The notes: generated by a model not told the origin, from the sequence alone. A DNA stretch of 64,000 nt from Verrucomicrobiales bacterium (GCA_029212615.1 JARGPJ010000005.1:124001-188000); one strand, 5' to 3'. Numbered from the stretch's first letter, positions 52,341 to 62,638 are shown. Made by a program: numbers and translations.

Positions 52341-53666
52341 ATGCCTGCCTGGTCTCCTGACTTCCCCATCTCCCCCCGGCGCGCTCCATTCTTCTACGGA
52401 TGGATTATCGTTGCCGTAGCAACGCTTGGGATCGTTTTTTCCATTCCCGGCCAGACAATGGGATTCAGTGTCTTCACTGATATTCTGATCCGCGAACTTG
52501 GACTTTCCCGCGTCGAACTCAGCACAGCCTACTGCGTCGGCACGGTTTTAAGCGGGTTTACGCTTCCCTGGCTCGGAAGGGTTTTTGATCGATTCGGGGC
52601 ACGCAAGCTCATTGTCGGATCAGCTGTTTCAACCGGACTGGTACTCTATTTTCTCAGCACGGTTCACCGACTCACTGAGTGGCTCGAAACAGTGCTCCCG
52701 TTTCTCACCGGTTCGACCATTGCCTTCATCGTCATCTCGTTCGGCTTCTATCTGATCCGGGTATCAGCGCAAGGAGTCCTCACCATGACTTCTCGCAATG
52801 CGATCGGAAAATGGTTCGATTATCATCGTGGCACGGCACTCGCGATCAGTGGAACGTTTACCTCCTTCTCTTTTTCGATCGCCCCCAAAATTCTCGACGA
52901 AATGATCAATTCCTTTGAGTGGTGGGGTGCCTGGATCGCTCTTGGCACTGCCAGTATTTTCGGAATGGCCCTCCTCGGGTGGGTTTTTCTTCGAGACAAT
53001 CCCGAGGAGTGCGGCCTCGTCATGGATGGCACCCTTGACGCATCAAAAAAACGGAAAGCTCACGCCGATTCCATCACTCATCGTGACTACAGCAGAAAGG
53101 AAGCAATCAGTACCGCCGCCTTCTGGATGTTTAACCTGTCATTCTCATTTTTCGCCCTCTTCACCACTGCCGTAACCTTCCACATTGTGTCGCTCGGGGA
53201 AGCATTTGGCAGACCAAAAGAAGATATTCTGAACTACTTCATCCCCATGGCGCTTCTGAGCGTTGCGACCAATCTCTTATTCGGCTGGATCAGCTCGCAA
53301 ACCCGACTGAAGTATCTCCTCGCTGTCATGAACCTCGCCGCTTTGGCCGGAGTCCTGGGCACCCTCTTTCTCGCCGATGGACCGGGACTTCTCGCCTACA
53401 TCGTCGGAAACGGCATCTGCGGGGGCGCATTTGCCGCACTCGGCGGTATTGTTTGGCCCAGGTTCTTTGGAAGACAAAATCTCGGCGCCATTTCCGGCAT
53501 CAGCATGTCCAGTATCGTCATCGCAAGCGGTATCGGCCCTCTCCTTTTCAGCCTGTCCTTTGTCTCCGCCGGAAGCTATGTACCCATCCTCTGGATTTCA
53601 GCCCTCATTCCCGCCGCACTCGTCGCGGGCAGCTTCCGGGCGGACAATCCCCAGCGACAAGGCTGA
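52341..53666 (+). CDS. MFS transporter
   Basis: This 441-residue major-facilitator protein has twelve hydrophobic segments. FYGWIIVAVATLGIVFSIPGQTMGFSVFTDILIRELGLSRVELSTAYCVGT is typical of the MCT/OFA-like branch, and GRVFDRFGARKLIVGS is the MFS loop 2-3 motif. This branch transports monocarboxylates or oxalate-like acids. It is divergent from the third sulfatase and precedes parE by about 105 bp. The substrate is not known. Confidence 0.9.
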   Translation: MPAWSPDFPISPRRAPFFYGWIIVAVATLGIVFSIPGQTMGFSVFTDILIRELGLSRVELSTAYCVGTVLSGFTLPWLGRVFDRFGARKLIVGSAVSTGLVLYFLSTVHRLTEWLETVLPFLTGSTIAFIVISFGFYLIRVSAQGVLTMTSRNAIGKWFDYHRGTALAISGTFTSFSFSIAPKILDEMINSFEWWGAWIALGTASIFGMALLGWVFLRDNPEECGLVMDGTLDASKKRKAHADSITHRDYSRKEAISTAAFWMFNLSFSFFALFTTAVTFHIVSLGEAFGRPKEDILNYFIPMALLSVATNLLFGWISSQTRLKYLLAVMNLAALAGVLGTLFLADGPGLLAYIVGNGICGGAFAALGGIVWPRFFGRQNLGAISGISMSSIVIASGIGPLLFSLSFVSAGSYVPILWISALIPAALVAGSFRADNPQRQG

Positions 53667-53716
53667 ACAGCGAGCCGGCAGAGGTGACACGGGAAACGGA
53701 AATCACCACTCCGTGG

Positions 53717-53758
53717 TTGAAATTACTTTAGAATTCTTAAATACTGAAGTAATTCTAA
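53717..53758 (+). promoter_or_regulatory. Promoter region with overlapping inverted repeats before parE
   Basis: TTGAAA (53717) is followed 17 bp later by AATACT. Two perfect 8-bp inverted pairs overlap here: AATTACTT/AAGTAATT and TTAGAATT/AATTCTAA. The site lies just upstream of the parE ATG. It may be a promoter with an operator, or an AT-rich coincidence. Confidence 0.4.
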
Positions 53759-53771
53759 TTCTTCTCACGTC

Positions 53772-55664
53772 ATGGCAGCAGATTACAATGAAGAGCATAT
53801 TCGCTCGCTCGAACCTCGAGAGCATATCCGCCTGCGTCCGGGAATGTACATCGGAAAACTGGGAGACGGCACCTCGCAGGATGATGGCATCTACATTCTC
53901 CTCAAAGAAGTGATCGACAACTGCATCGATGAGTTTGTCATGGGCAACGGAAAACAGATCGACATTGAGATCGAGGAATCCTTCGTGCGTGTTCGTGACT
54001 ACGGACGTGGCATTCCACTCGGCAAGCTGAAGGATTGCGCCTCGATCATCAACACCGGCGCCAAGTACGACAGCGAAGCATTTAAAAAATCAGTCGGGCT
54101 CAACGGAGTCGGTATCAAAGCAGTCAACTTCCTCTCGGAGTTTTTCGAAATCGCCGCCTTCCGCGATAAGCAAACGAAAGGGATCACCTTTGCTCATGGC
54201 CTCATCACCGAGGAAATGAAGAGAGCGGCCAAGTCGGCCGAACCCAGCGGCACGATGGTTTCATTCGAGCCGGACCGTGAGATTTTCGGAGAGTATTCGT
54301 GGAACCTCGAGTTCGTCGAAACCATGTTGAGGAACTACGCCTATCTCAACACCGGTCTCACCCTTTCTCTCAACGGGAAAAAGTTTAAGTCCAAAAACGG
54401 CCTCCTCGACCTTCTCACCGAGAATCTCGAGGGAAACGAAAAGCCGATCTACCCCATCATCCATCTCGCGGATACCGACATCGAGATCGCCTTCACTCAC
54501 ACTGAACAGACCGGGGAAGAATACTACAGTTTCGTCAACGGCCAGCACACGACAATGGGAGGGAATCACCTCGCCGCCTTCCGCGAAGCGCTCGTCACCA
54601 CGGTTCGAACCCACTTCAAAAAACAGTACGACGCCCCCGACGTCCGCTCGGGAATCGTCGCGGCGATCAGCGTCAAAGTGGAGGACCCCATCTTTGAATC
54701 TCAAACAAAGACCAAACTGGGCTCCACTCACATGGCGCCGGAAGGTGAAACGATCCGAACTTTCGTCGGAAATTTCGTCGGGCTCCAACTCGACAACCAT
54801 CTGCACCGGAAGAAAGAGATCGCCGATGCCATGATCGAAAAGATCCTGCGTTCCGAACACGAACGGAAGGAGCTCAAAGGAATCAAGAAGCTCGCCCGCG
54901 ACCGGGCAAAGCAATCGAAAGTTCATAATAAAAAACTCCGCGACTGCCGCGCCCATTTGAACTCAAAACACAAGCTGGCCCTCGAATCCACCTTGTTCAT
55001 CACCGAGGGGGATTCCGCGAGTGGATCGATCACGAAAGCTCGCAACGTCGACACCCAGGCAGTCTTTTCGCTCCGCGGAAAACCGCTCAATTCCTACGGC
55101 ATGTCGCGTAAGGTTGTGTATCAAAACGAGGAGTTCAACCTCCTCCAGGCCGCCCTCGGCATTGAAGAGGGAATCGAAAACCTGCGCTACAACAAGGTCG
55201 TTCTCGCGACCGATGCCGACGTCGACGGGATGCATATTCGCCTTCTCGCAATGACCTTCTTTCTCCAGTTCTTCCCTGATCTGATCAGAGAAGGTCACCT
55301 TTACATTCTCGAGACCCCGCTTTTCCGCGTCCGGAATAAGAAGGAGACCCGCTACTGCTACACCGAAGAGGAGCGCCACTCCGCCCTCAACGAGGTGAAG
55401 AGTCCCGAGATCACTCGATTCAAGGGGCTCGGCGAGATCTCACCCGACGAATTTAAATTTTTCATTGGTGAAAATGTTAGACTGGCCCCCGTCGAAATCC
55501 CTGCCAAGCCGAAGATTATTCAGGATCTCCTGGCCTTCTACATGGGCAAAAACACGCCGGATCGCCAGGAGTTCATCATTAAAAATCTGAAGGTCGAAAC
55601 AGATATCATTGAAGAGGAGGAAGAGGATCCGGCTGAGGTGAAGGCTAAAGCGGCCGCGGCCTGA
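53772..55664 (+). CDS. parE: Type II topoisomerase subunit B (ParE/GyrB type)
   Basis: This is the 630-residue ATPase subunit of a type IIA topoisomerase. GHKL motifs are [20 protein letters not shown] and [14 protein letters not shown]. The transducer contains the QTKTKLGS motif, and the Toprim region has [11 protein letters not shown] and [15 protein letters not shown]. Its C-terminus ends [16 protein letters not shown] and an acidic tail. ParC-like parC lies 98 bp downstream, so it is named parE here, although gyrase and topoisomerase IV cannot be told apart with certainty from sequence alone. Confidence 0.9.
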   Translation: MAADYNEEHIRSLEPREHIRLRPGMYIGKLGDGTSQDDGIYILLKEVIDNCIDEFVMGNGKQIDIEIEESFVRVRDYGRGIPLGKLKDCASIINTGAKYDSEAFKKSVGLNGVGIKAVNFLSEFFEIAAFRDKQTKGITFAHGLITEEMKRAAKSAEPSGTMVSFEPDREIFGEYSWNLEFVETMLRNYAYLNTGLTLSLNGKKFKSKNGLLDLLTENLEGNEKPIYPIIHLADTDIEIAFTHTEQTGEEYYSFVNGQHTTMGGNHLAAFREALVTTVRTHFKKQYDAPDVRSGIVAAISVKVEDPIFESQTKTKLGSTHMAPEGETIRTFVGNFVGLQLDNHLHRKKEIADAMIEKILRSEHERKELKGIKKLARDRAKQSKVHNKKLRDCRAHLNSKHKLALESTLFITEGDSASGSITKARNVDTQAVFSLRGKPLNSYGMSRKVVYQNEEFNLLQAALGIEEGIENLRYNKVVLATDADVDGMHIRLLAMTFFLQFFPDLIREGHLYILETPLFRVRNKKETRYCYTEEERHSALNEVKSPEITRFKGLGEISPDEFKFFIGENVRLAPVEIPAKPKIIQDLLAFYMGKNTPDRQEFIIKNLKVETDIIEEEEEDPAEVKAKAAAA

Positions 55665-55762
55665 AGCCCCCCCCTTCATTCACGGTAGGGAAGCAGGAGT
55701 TACCCGGGACCCGGCGAAGAGAGGGAACAGGAAGACAATAGAGAACAGGAAGAAGAACGAAA

Positions 55763-57892
55763 ATGCCTGAGACAACACCACAACAGCCCCTCAAGGGCAT
55801 GTATTCCGACTGGTTCCTCGACTACGCGAGCTATGTCATTCTCGAGCGGGCCGTCCCTCACCTCAATGACGGACTCAAGCCGGTGCAACGGCGCATCCTC
55901 CACTCGCTTAAAGAAAAAGACGACGGGCGCTTCAATAAGGTCGCGAACATTATCGGCCACACGATGCAGTATCACCCGCACGGCGACCAGTCGATCGGGG
56001 ACGCGCTTGTCAACATGGGACAAAAGGAAGTGGTTGTCGATACGCAGGGAAACTGGGGAAACATCCTCACCGGTGACTCGGCCGCAGCCCCCCGATATAT
56101 CGAGACCAGACTCTCAAAGTTCGCAAATGAAGTTCTCTTTAACCACAAAACGACGACCTGGGCGGCGAGCTACGACGGTAGGAATAAAGAACCCGTCACC
56201 CTCCCCGCCAAGTTCCCTCTCGTCCTCGTTCACGGCGCAGAAGGCATTGCGGTGGGACTCGCCTGCAAAATCCTGCCTCACAATTTCATTGAACTCATCG
56301 ATGCATGCATCGCCGTCCTGAAGAAAGAGGAATTCACCCTCTACCCGGATTTCCTGCAAGGGGGTACTGCCGACATGTCGGACTACAACGACGGGCTTCG
56401 CGGTGGACGCATTCGTGTCAGGGCGAAAATCGAAAGAGCCAAGGCGCGCCATCTCATCATCCGGGAAGTCCCTTTCGGCACGACCGCCACAAGTCTCACC
56501 GATTCCATTCTCAAGGCAAACGAACAGGGGAAAGTGCGGGTGTCAAAAATCGAAGACTGCACCGCCGAATTTGTTGAGATCCACGTCTTTCTCCCTGCCG
56601 GCGTCGACACCGACCAGACCCTTCAGGCACTCTACGCCTTTACTGATTGTGAGGTCAGCATCTCGCCGAACTCCTGTGTCATTCAGGATGACAAACCGAA
56701 ATTTCTCGGTGTTTCCGAGATCCTGCGCCACAGCGCCAAACAAACCCGGGCCCTTCTCAAGCAGGAACTTGAGATCAAACTGGGTGAACTGGAGGAACGC
56801 TGGCACTTCTCCAGCCTTGAGAAAATTTTCATCGAGAAACGCATCTACCGCCGCATCGAGGAATGCGAAACCTGGGAAGCTGTTATCGCTGAAATCTGGG
56901 AGGGGCTCCGCCCGTATCTCAGTATGTTTGTCAGGGAGGTAACAGAGGATGATATCGTCCGCCTCACCGAGATCAAAATTAAACGCATTTCGAAATTTGA
57001 TTCCTTCAAAGCCGACGAGTTTATCCGCGGCCTCGAAGATCAAATCAAAGAAACGAAACGCCATCTAAAACGGCTCACTCAGTTCACAATCAAGTGGTAT
57101 GAGAGTATCAAAGAGCGTTATGGAAAAGGTCGCGAGCGGAAAACTGAAATCGCCTCCTTTGATCGCGTTGAAGCCAAACAAGTCGTCGTTGCGAATGACA
57201 CGCTCTACGTCAATCGGAAGGATGGCATGGCCGGCTATTCATTGAAACGGGACGAAGCGGTCGGGAAGTGTTCACGCCTCGACGACATCATCGCCTTCTC
57301 CCGCGATGGCACCATGCGCGTCGTCAAAATTTCCGACAAAGTTTTCATCGGAAAAGACAATCTCCTCGTCCACGTCTTCAACAAAGAGGAGCCGAAGGTT
57401 TACAACATGATCTATCGGGACGGACGTGGCGGCAGAACCATGGTGAAACGCTTCCAGGTCAGTGGCGTGACCCGGGAAAAGCTCTATGACCTCACCAGCG
57501 GTAAGGCCGGAACCCGCGTCCTCTGGCTGAGCGAACATGACACCGAGGAAGAAGCGAACATCATTGTCCGGGTCCATCTCAAATCCGATCTCGGTCTGCG
57601 GAAGCTGCAGATAGATTACCGCTTTGCCGACATCGGAGTCAAAGGCCGCGGCGTGAAGGGCAATATCCTCACGAAGAACCCTGTCGACCGGGTTTCGAGA
57701 ATCCCGAAAGCGGAGCAGGAGGAAATCGTCAGTAGCGACTCACCTCCCCCCGCCTCCGTAAAGGCAGCGCCGGCAAAGAAAACTCCAGCCACTAAGAAAG
57801 CCCCTGCGAAAAAAGCGGCAACGAAGAAGACTGCCGCCGGGAAATCGCCTTCCAAGAAGGCGGCAACAAAGAAATCGCCCCGACGTAAGTAG
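55763..57892 (+). CDS. parC: Type II topoisomerase subunit A (ParC/GyrA type) with lysine-rich tail
   Basis: This is a 709-residue cleavage subunit. The catalytic Tyr112 is in AAAPRYIETRLSKF. KPVQRRILHSLKE and YHPHGDQSIGDALVNM flank the DNA gate. The C-terminal domain is short and reduced compared with GyrA and lacks a clear GyrA box, supporting a topoisomerase IV role. The last ~45 residues form an Ala/Lys/Pro tail with histone-H1-like repeats (PAKKTPATKKAPAKKAATKK to KKSPRRK), which could bind DNA non-specifically. It is in an operon with parE, and an SDR gene follows by 12 bp. Confidence 0.9.
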   Translation: MPETTPQQPLKGMYSDWFLDYASYVILERAVPHLNDGLKPVQRRILHSLKEKDDGRFNKVANIIGHTMQYHPHGDQSIGDALVNMGQKEVVVDTQGNWGNILTGDSAAAPRYIETRLSKFANEVLFNHKTTTWAASYDGRNKEPVTLPAKFPLVLVHGAEGIAVGLACKILPHNFIELIDACIAVLKKEEFTLYPDFLQGGTADMSDYNDGLRGGRIRVRAKIERAKARHLIIREVPFGTTATSLTDSILKANEQGKVRVSKIEDCTAEFVEIHVFLPAGVDTDQTLQALYAFTDCEVSISPNSCVIQDDKPKFLGVSEILRHSAKQTRALLKQELEIKLGELEERWHFSSLEKIFIEKRIYRRIEECETWEAVIAEIWEGLRPYLSMFVREVTEDDIVRLTEIKIKRISKFDSFKADEFIRGLEDQIKETKRHLKRLTQFTIKWYESIKERYGKGRERKTEIASFDRVEAKQVVVANDTLYVNRKDGMAGYSLKRDEAVGKCSRLDDIIAFSRDGTMRVVKISDKVFIGKDNLLVHVFNKEEPKVYNMIYRDGRGGRTMVKRFQVSGVTREKLYDLTSGKAGTRVLWLSEHDTEEEANIIVRVHLKSDLGLRKLQIDYRFADIGVKGRGVKGNILTKNPVDRVSRIPKAEQEEIVSSDSPPPASVKAAPAKKTPATKKAPAKKAATKKTAAGKSPSKKAATKKSPRRK

Positions 57893-57904
57893 CCGCTCCG
57901 CCCC

Positions 57905-58582
57905 ATGCCTCATCAGAAACGAGTTCTCATCACCGGGGTCTCTCGCGGACTGGGACTCACGATGGCGGAAGGCTTTATCGAAAGAGGGCATCGCGTTGCG
58001 GGATGCTCCCGAATGAAGTCCGCGCCAGCCGGATTCACCGAAGGCGGGCACCACTACACCCGGGTCGATCTCAGCAACGACGAAGCGGTGCGGGAATGGT
58101 CGGTACGAGTCATCGCGGAATACGGCGTACCTGACCTGCTCATCAACAATGCCGCACTCATGAATCGCAGTGCGCCCCTTTGGGAAATCAGTGAGGCGGA
58201 GTTCACCGGTCTGATCGAGGTAAACATCAACGGCATTGCCAGGGTCATTCGACACTTCACCCCTCTCATGATTGAACGCGGCAGCGGTATCATCGTGAAT
58301 TTTTCCAGCGGATGGGGTCGATCCACCGCTCCTGAGGTTGCCCCCTACTGCGCCAGCAAATGGGCTGTCGAAGGCCTCACACAGGCACTGGCTCAGGAGC
58401 TCCCCCACGGCGTCGCCGCGGTCAGTTTTAATCCGGGCATCATTAACACCGTGATGCTGCAGAACTGCTTTGGAGAGGAATCCCGACACTACCCCGGCCC
58501 CGATGAATGGGCGAAACGAGCAATCCCGTTTCTTGACGAACTCGATTCAAGTGAAAACGGTAAAGCGCTCAGCTGCCCCTGA
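57905..58582 (+). CDS. Short-chain dehydrogenase/reductase
   Basis: This 225-residue SDR has the cofactor motif TGVSRGLG at the start, NNAALMN, and the catalytic YCASK. The Ser position is in NFSSGWGRS. SDRs oxidise or reduce alcohols, ketones or sugars with NAD(P). ATG 57905 lies just after parC, and the membrane protein at 58594 follows by 11 bp, so co-transcription is likely. The substrate is unknown. Confidence 0.92.
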   Translation: MPHQKRVLITGVSRGLGLTMAEGFIERGHRVAGCSRMKSAPAGFTEGGHHYTRVDLSNDEAVREWSVRVIAEYGVPDLLINNAALMNRSAPLWEISEAEFTGLIEVNINGIARVIRHFTPLMIERGSGIIVNFSSGWGRSTAPEVAPYCASKWAVEGLTQALAQELPHGVAAVSFNPGIINTVMLQNCFGEESRHYPGPDEWAKRAIPFLDELDSSENGKALSCP

Positions 58583-58593
58583 TTCCTCCTGAA

Positions 58594-59349
58594 ATGAAAA
58601 CAGAACTTCCTCCCTCAACTGCCCGGGTCCTCGCGCCCAACCTCGCTGCTTTCGTGATCGGGCTCGTCCTCGCCTGGTTTCTCCGCTGGGAAACCACGGA
58701 TCTCGTCTGGAGCCTCTGGCTCAGCAGCCTCGTGATCGGATACGCCACCATTCTCATTCGGCTTGGATACGGATCCGTATTAGGCTGGAAGGCGATACAT
58801 GACGATCGCGTTTCCGCCTCTCAACGCCGCACCCTTCTTTTCATAGGCATCGGCTTTGCCCTTTTTCTCCTCGTTTTCTTTTCCCTTCATTTCTGCGGGT
58901 TCCACGCCGGACATTCCGTTTTCCTAAATTCATTTTTCCCCCTCGACGGACTTCCTGAAGAGGGCTTCATCAGGGCCTTCATGAATCCACTCCTCCTTTG
59001 GAAGCTTGTTTTCCAATACCTCATGATTCCCTACGGGCTATTCATCATTCCCACAGTGATTGCCGAACGAAAAGCGATATTCAAACCCTTTCGGGAGGCT
59101 CTTCCAGACTCAGCGGGCGACATCGAAACCGGGGGAAAACGACTGCAGCATGACCTCCTCAAAGACATTTTTGCCGGTCCCTACAAAAATGTTGTCCGCA
59201 TGCACCTTTTGATCTTCTTCTTTGCGGGATGCCACTTCCTTAAAATCGAATCCTTCCTCGTCTACGTCGTTGTCAGCGCCGTCTATTTTCTGCCGTGGAA
59301 AGAGTTAAAGGAACTTTCACTCTTCTCAAAAAAGCCCCCCGAAAACTGA
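58594..59349 (+). CDS. Multi-pass membrane protein of unknown function
   Basis: This 251-residue protein has about six hydrophobic segments (NLAAFVIGLVLAWFL, SLWLSSLVIGYATILIR, LLFIGIGFALFLLVFFSLHF, FQYLMIPYGLFIIPTVI and VRMHLLIFFFAGCHFL). It recalls DUF6498-like membrane proteins, but I am not certain. It is likely in an operon with the SDR gene 11 bp upstream. Its stop lies 5 bp from the convergent methyltransferase stop. Confidence 0.65.
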   Translation: MKTELPPSTARVLAPNLAAFVIGLVLAWFLRWETTDLVWSLWLSSLVIGYATILIRLGYGSVLGWKAIHDDRVSASQRRTLLFIGIGFALFLLVFFSLHFCGFHAGHSVFLNSFFPLDGLPEEGFIRAFMNPLLLWKLVFQYLMIPYGLFIIPTVIAERKAIFKPFREALPDSAGDIETGGKRLQHDLLKDIFAGPYKNVVRMHLLIFFFAGCHFLKIESFLVYVVVSAVYFLPWKELKELSLFSKKPPEN

Positions 59350-59354
59350 TCCTC

Positions 59355-60047
59355 TCAGGACTTCAACTTCTCCCGATAGGACTCCTTAACGCCTTTCCCC
59401 CAGAAGAGAACAACGCAACCGTGAACTTCGACATTGAAGGTCTTGAAACGCGTTGAAAGAGCTTCCATGATCGCTCCGAGAGAATCCTGCGTATTGGAAA
59501 AAATTCCCTTCTTGTTGTAGTGCTTCATCAGCAGCGTCGCCGGGATCGGACGCTTGATGTCGGCACCCAGAATGGTCGAGCCGAACAGGGTTCCTCTATC
59601 GTGCAAATAGGGCGCGAGATGATCGATGACTTTACCGGCCTTAGTTTCCAAACTCCCCGGAAGGCAGTGCAGAAGATAGTTGATCGCCATCGAATCATAG
59701 CCCGCTCCATGCAGCACCATGGGCTCAAGAACATTCTCCTGATGAATCTCAGGGCGATAATCACTGATGCGCGAGTTGGCGACTTCGAGGCAGTCACGGT
59801 TAATGTCGAGCAGGGCGATCCTCGGCCCTCCCTCCGGGAGAAGTTTTTCGAGGTAATAGCCGGTTCCCACACCCACCTCCAAATGATTATCCGAAAGATG
59901 CTCCCGGTAGAGTTCCAGAATCTCTTCAGTTGGACACTTCCAGAACAGTTTATTTGAGATGCCCAATACCCACCAATCATAGAAAGCGAGACTCCGCCGG
60001 GTATAGGCGACGTATCCCTTTTCAAGATCAGTTAGTTCGGCTTTCAT
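59355..60047 (-). CDS. Class I SAM-dependent methyltransferase
   Basis: This 230-residue protein has the SAM-binding motif LEVGVGTGYYLEKLLP, acidic LLDINRDCLEVAN, then SMAINYLLHCLPGS as motif IV. The N-terminal 45 residues (YTRRSLAFYDWWVLGISNKLFWKCP) are helical. It resembles verrucomicrobial and fungal small-molecule methyltransferases. The substrate is unknown, and no biosynthetic genes lie beside it. Confidence 0.85.
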   Translation of the reverse strand: MKAELTDLEKGYVAYTRRSLAFYDWWVLGISNKLFWKCPTEEILELYREHLSDNHLEVGVGTGYYLEKLLPEGGPRIALLDINRDCLEVANSRISDYRPEIHQENVLEPMVLHGAGYDSMAINYLLHCLPGSLETKAGKVIDHLAPYLHDRGTLFGSTILGADIKRPIPATLLMKHYNKKGIFSNTQDSLGAIMEALSTRFKTFNVEVHGCVVLFWGKGVKESYREKLKS

Positions 60048-60124
60048 AGAATTTTGCTATTCAATAGGGTATAGTTCCTGAGTCAACCCTGTTTCCTCCC
60101 CCAAGGCAACGGGTTTTCCGATCA

Positions 60125-60526
60125 ATGGAAAGGCCTGACGCTATCATGGATTCCCTCGAACAGCGCATGAAACACTGGAAGATCTTCGAAGAGGATCTCG
60201 AAGAACGTTTCGTGCTTGGCTCCGGTGCGGGAGGACAGAAAATCAACAAAACCTCCTCCTGCGTCTATTTGAAACACTTGCCGACAGGAGCAGAAGTAAG
60301 CTGTCAGGAGACCCGGTTTCGCGAACGCAACCGTGAAATGGCAAGGAGCCGGCTCTGCGATCATTTTGAAGAGAAAGCGCGCGAAGATAAATTGATCCGC
60401 GCAAAAGAACGCGCCAAAAAACGCTTTCAGAAGCGGAAACCTTCCCGCGCCGAAAAAGCAAGACGCCGGCGCACCAAAGAACTCCGTAAAAATAAGAAGC
60501 AAATGCGGGGTCGGGTCCGGGACTGA
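60125..60526 (+). CDS. Release-factor-like peptidyl-tRNA hydrolase protein (GGQ domain)
   Basis: This 133-residue protein is a stand-alone RF1/RF2 domain 3 with the catalytic GSGAGGQKINKTSSCV motif, YLKHLPTGAEVSCQETR and RERNREMARSRL, then a basic tail (KKRFQKRKPSRAEKARRRR). It lacks the codon-recognition domains. This build matches ribosome-rescue factors such as ArfB/YaeJ and mitochondrial MTRFR, which free stalled peptides. It is divergent from the methyltransferase gene. ATG 60125 or the ATG seven codons later could be used. Confidence 0.88.
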   Translation: MERPDAIMDSLEQRMKHWKIFEEDLEERFVLGSGAGGQKINKTSSCVYLKHLPTGAEVSCQETRFRERNREMARSRLCDHFEEKAREDKLIRAKERAKKRFQKRKPSRAEKARRRRTKELRKNKKQMRGRVRD

Positions 60527-60609
60527 GTCTAACGATAGAGCCACAAAATCTCACTTGGCGTTAGCAATGAAAGGTCGATAGTTGCTCAAACCTGCCTTTT
60601 ATTACCTTT

Positions 60610-62592
60610 ATGGGATCCCTGAAAAAATTCCCCGCCAACGACCGCCCTGCCTCGGTCGTGATATCCAATTTGTCTCCTATCGTTGAAGGAGGACGCTATC
60701 CGGCGAAACGGGTCGAAGACGAATTACTTGAGATCGAAGCCGACATCTTCAAAGACGGCCACGATGTTGTCATCGCGATCGCCGCCTGGAAAGAAGCAAA
60801 AGGGGACAGTTGGACTGAATTCCCTCTTAGTTCCCGCGAAAATGACCGCTGGGGCGCCGCCCTCGCATTTTCCGAAATGGGCACCTACGAAATCAAAGTG
60901 ACCGCCTGGGCTGATGACTTCCTGACCTGGCTTCACGACTACGAACGGCGACTCACCGGTGATCAGAAAGATTTCTCCACCGAGATCGAGGAAGGTCGCG
61001 TCATCCTGAACAACGCTGCGATCCGCGCCGCGAGAGGAAAATCCCATGATGATGCCGAAGCGATCGAAGACCTTACGACCGCGCTCATGAAAGCGGAGTC
61101 AACCGCCGTTCCGGGGTTGATGAAACACCCTGAGGTCCTGGCCCTGCTCGCCCGCTGGCCCGATCGCACCCTCGCCACGACTTCGGAGGAGAGCATCCAC
61201 CTCGTCGTCGAATCAAAACAATCCTCCTTCTCAGCCTGGTATGAGTTTTTCCCCCGCTGCGCCGAAGGCATTGAAGGGAAGCACTCCGCTTTTCGGGACT
61301 GCCTGCCCCGCATCGAAGACGCAAAGGCAATGGGATTTGATGTCATTTATTTTCCGCCTATCCATCCTATCGGGGTTTCCCATCGCAAAGGGAAAAACAA
61401 CACCGTGACCTGCGAGCCCGGCGATGTAGGCTCCCCCTGGGCGATTGGCAACAAAGACGGCGGTCACCGCTCCGTCGAACCTCAGCTGGGAACCATCGAT
61501 GACTTCGTCTGGCTCCTCGAGGAAGCACGCGACCGGGGCATGGAAATAGCGATCGATTTTGCGATCAATTGCTCCCCTGATCACCCCTACGTGGAGGAGC
61601 ACCCCGAGTGGTTCTATCACCGTCCCGACGGATCCATCAAATACGCGGAGAATCCCCCGAAGAAGTATCAGGATATTTATCCGCTGAATTTTCACTGTGA
61701 CGAATGGCAGGAGCTCTGGCAGGAGCTCTGCGACGTCGTTCTTTTCTGGGTGGAGAAAGGGGTTCGCATCTTCCGGGTCGATAACCCGCACACCAAACCG
61801 GTCGTCTTCTGGGAGTGGCTCATCGCTGAGGTTCACGCGGTGGATCCGACGGTCATCTTCCTCAGCGAAGCCTTCACGCGACCCAAAATGATGCAGACAC
61901 TGGCGAAGGCCGGATTCACCCAGAGCTACACTTACTTCACCTGGCGCGAGTCACGGGAGGAATTAACCGGCTATGTAACCGAACTCACGAAAGGTCACAT
62001 GCGGGAGTATTACCGGGCCAACTTCTGGCCGAACACTCCTGACATCCTCCCTTTTCATCTTCATGACGCTCCCCCTTCTGCGTTTAAAATCCGGGCCGCC
62101 CTCGCTGCAACCCTTTCCTCCTCGTGGGGCATCTACTCCGGTTACGAGCTCTGTGAAAACAAAGGCCTCCACGGCCGCGAAGAGTATCTCGACAGCGAGA
62201 AATATCAGCTCAAAACCCGGGATTGGGATAAACCGGGCAACATCAAACCTTTCATTGCCCGTCTCAACAAAGCCCGCAAAAGCAATGCCGCGCTGCAGAG
62301 CTATGCCAACATTGAGTTCGTCCCCTGCGACAACGATCGCCTCATCGCTTTTTACAAATGGTCCGATGACCGTTCGAATTTAGTCCTCGTGGTGATCAAT
62401 CTCGATCCAGATACGAAGCACGATTCCAACATCCACCTGCCTCTCGCGGCGATGGGAATTGAAGAGGGAAGAGAGTTTCAGGTGAAGGATGTGATCTACG
62501 AAGAGACTTACACATGGCGTGAATCCACCAATTTCGTGTCTCTTGACCCGCGGACGAAGCCAGTCCACCTGTTTTGTGTGGAGAAATCTTAA
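60610..62592 (+). CDS. glgE: Alpha-1,4-glucan:maltose-1-phosphate maltosyltransferase
   Basis: GlgE adds maltose from maltose 1-phosphate to alpha-glucan. The 660-residue protein has an N-terminal beta domain (SNLSPIVEGGRYPAKRVEDELLEIEADIF), a GH13 barrel with YFPPIHPIGVSHRKGKNN, the nucleophile in IFRVDNPHTKP, the acid in IFLSEAFTRPKMM and the substrate loop GFTQSYTYFTWR. The length and order match the family. The usual partners (TreS, Mak, GlgB) are not in the window, so the source of maltose 1-phosphate is elsewhere. Confidence 0.96.
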   Translation: MGSLKKFPANDRPASVVISNLSPIVEGGRYPAKRVEDELLEIEADIFKDGHDVVIAIAAWKEAKGDSWTEFPLSSRENDRWGAALAFSEMGTYEIKVTAWADDFLTWLHDYERRLTGDQKDFSTEIEEGRVILNNAAIRAARGKSHDDAEAIEDLTTALMKAESTAVPGLMKHPEVLALLARWPDRTLATTSEESIHLVVESKQSSFSAWYEFFPRCAEGIEGKHSAFRDCLPRIEDAKAMGFDVIYFPPIHPIGVSHRKGKNNTVTCEPGDVGSPWAIGNKDGGHRSVEPQLGTIDDFVWLLEEARDRGMEIAIDFAINCSPDHPYVEEHPEWFYHRPDGSIKYAENPPKKYQDIYPLNFHCDEWQELWQELCDVVLFWVEKGVRIFRVDNPHTKPVVFWEWLIAEVHAVDPTVIFLSEAFTRPKMMQTLAKAGFTQSYTYFTWRESREELTGYVTELTKGHMREYYRANFWPNTPDILPFHLHDAPPSAFKIRAALAATLSSSWGIYSGYELCENKGLHGREEYLDSEKYQLKTRDWDKPGNIKPFIARLNKARKSNAALQSYANIEFVPCDNDRLIAFYKWSDDRSNLVLVVINLDPDTKHDSNIHLPLAAMGIEEGREFQVKDVIYEETYTWRESTNFVSLDPRTKPVHLFCVEKS

Positions 62593-62638
62593 CCTCTGTT
62601 AGAGACTTTCTTCGCCTTTCAGGAACTCACCCCCACAA

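Noticed and set aside
53772-55664. Calling this subunit gyrB
   Set aside because: The adjacent A subunit has a short C-terminal domain without a clear GyrA box, so parE is favoured, though not proven.
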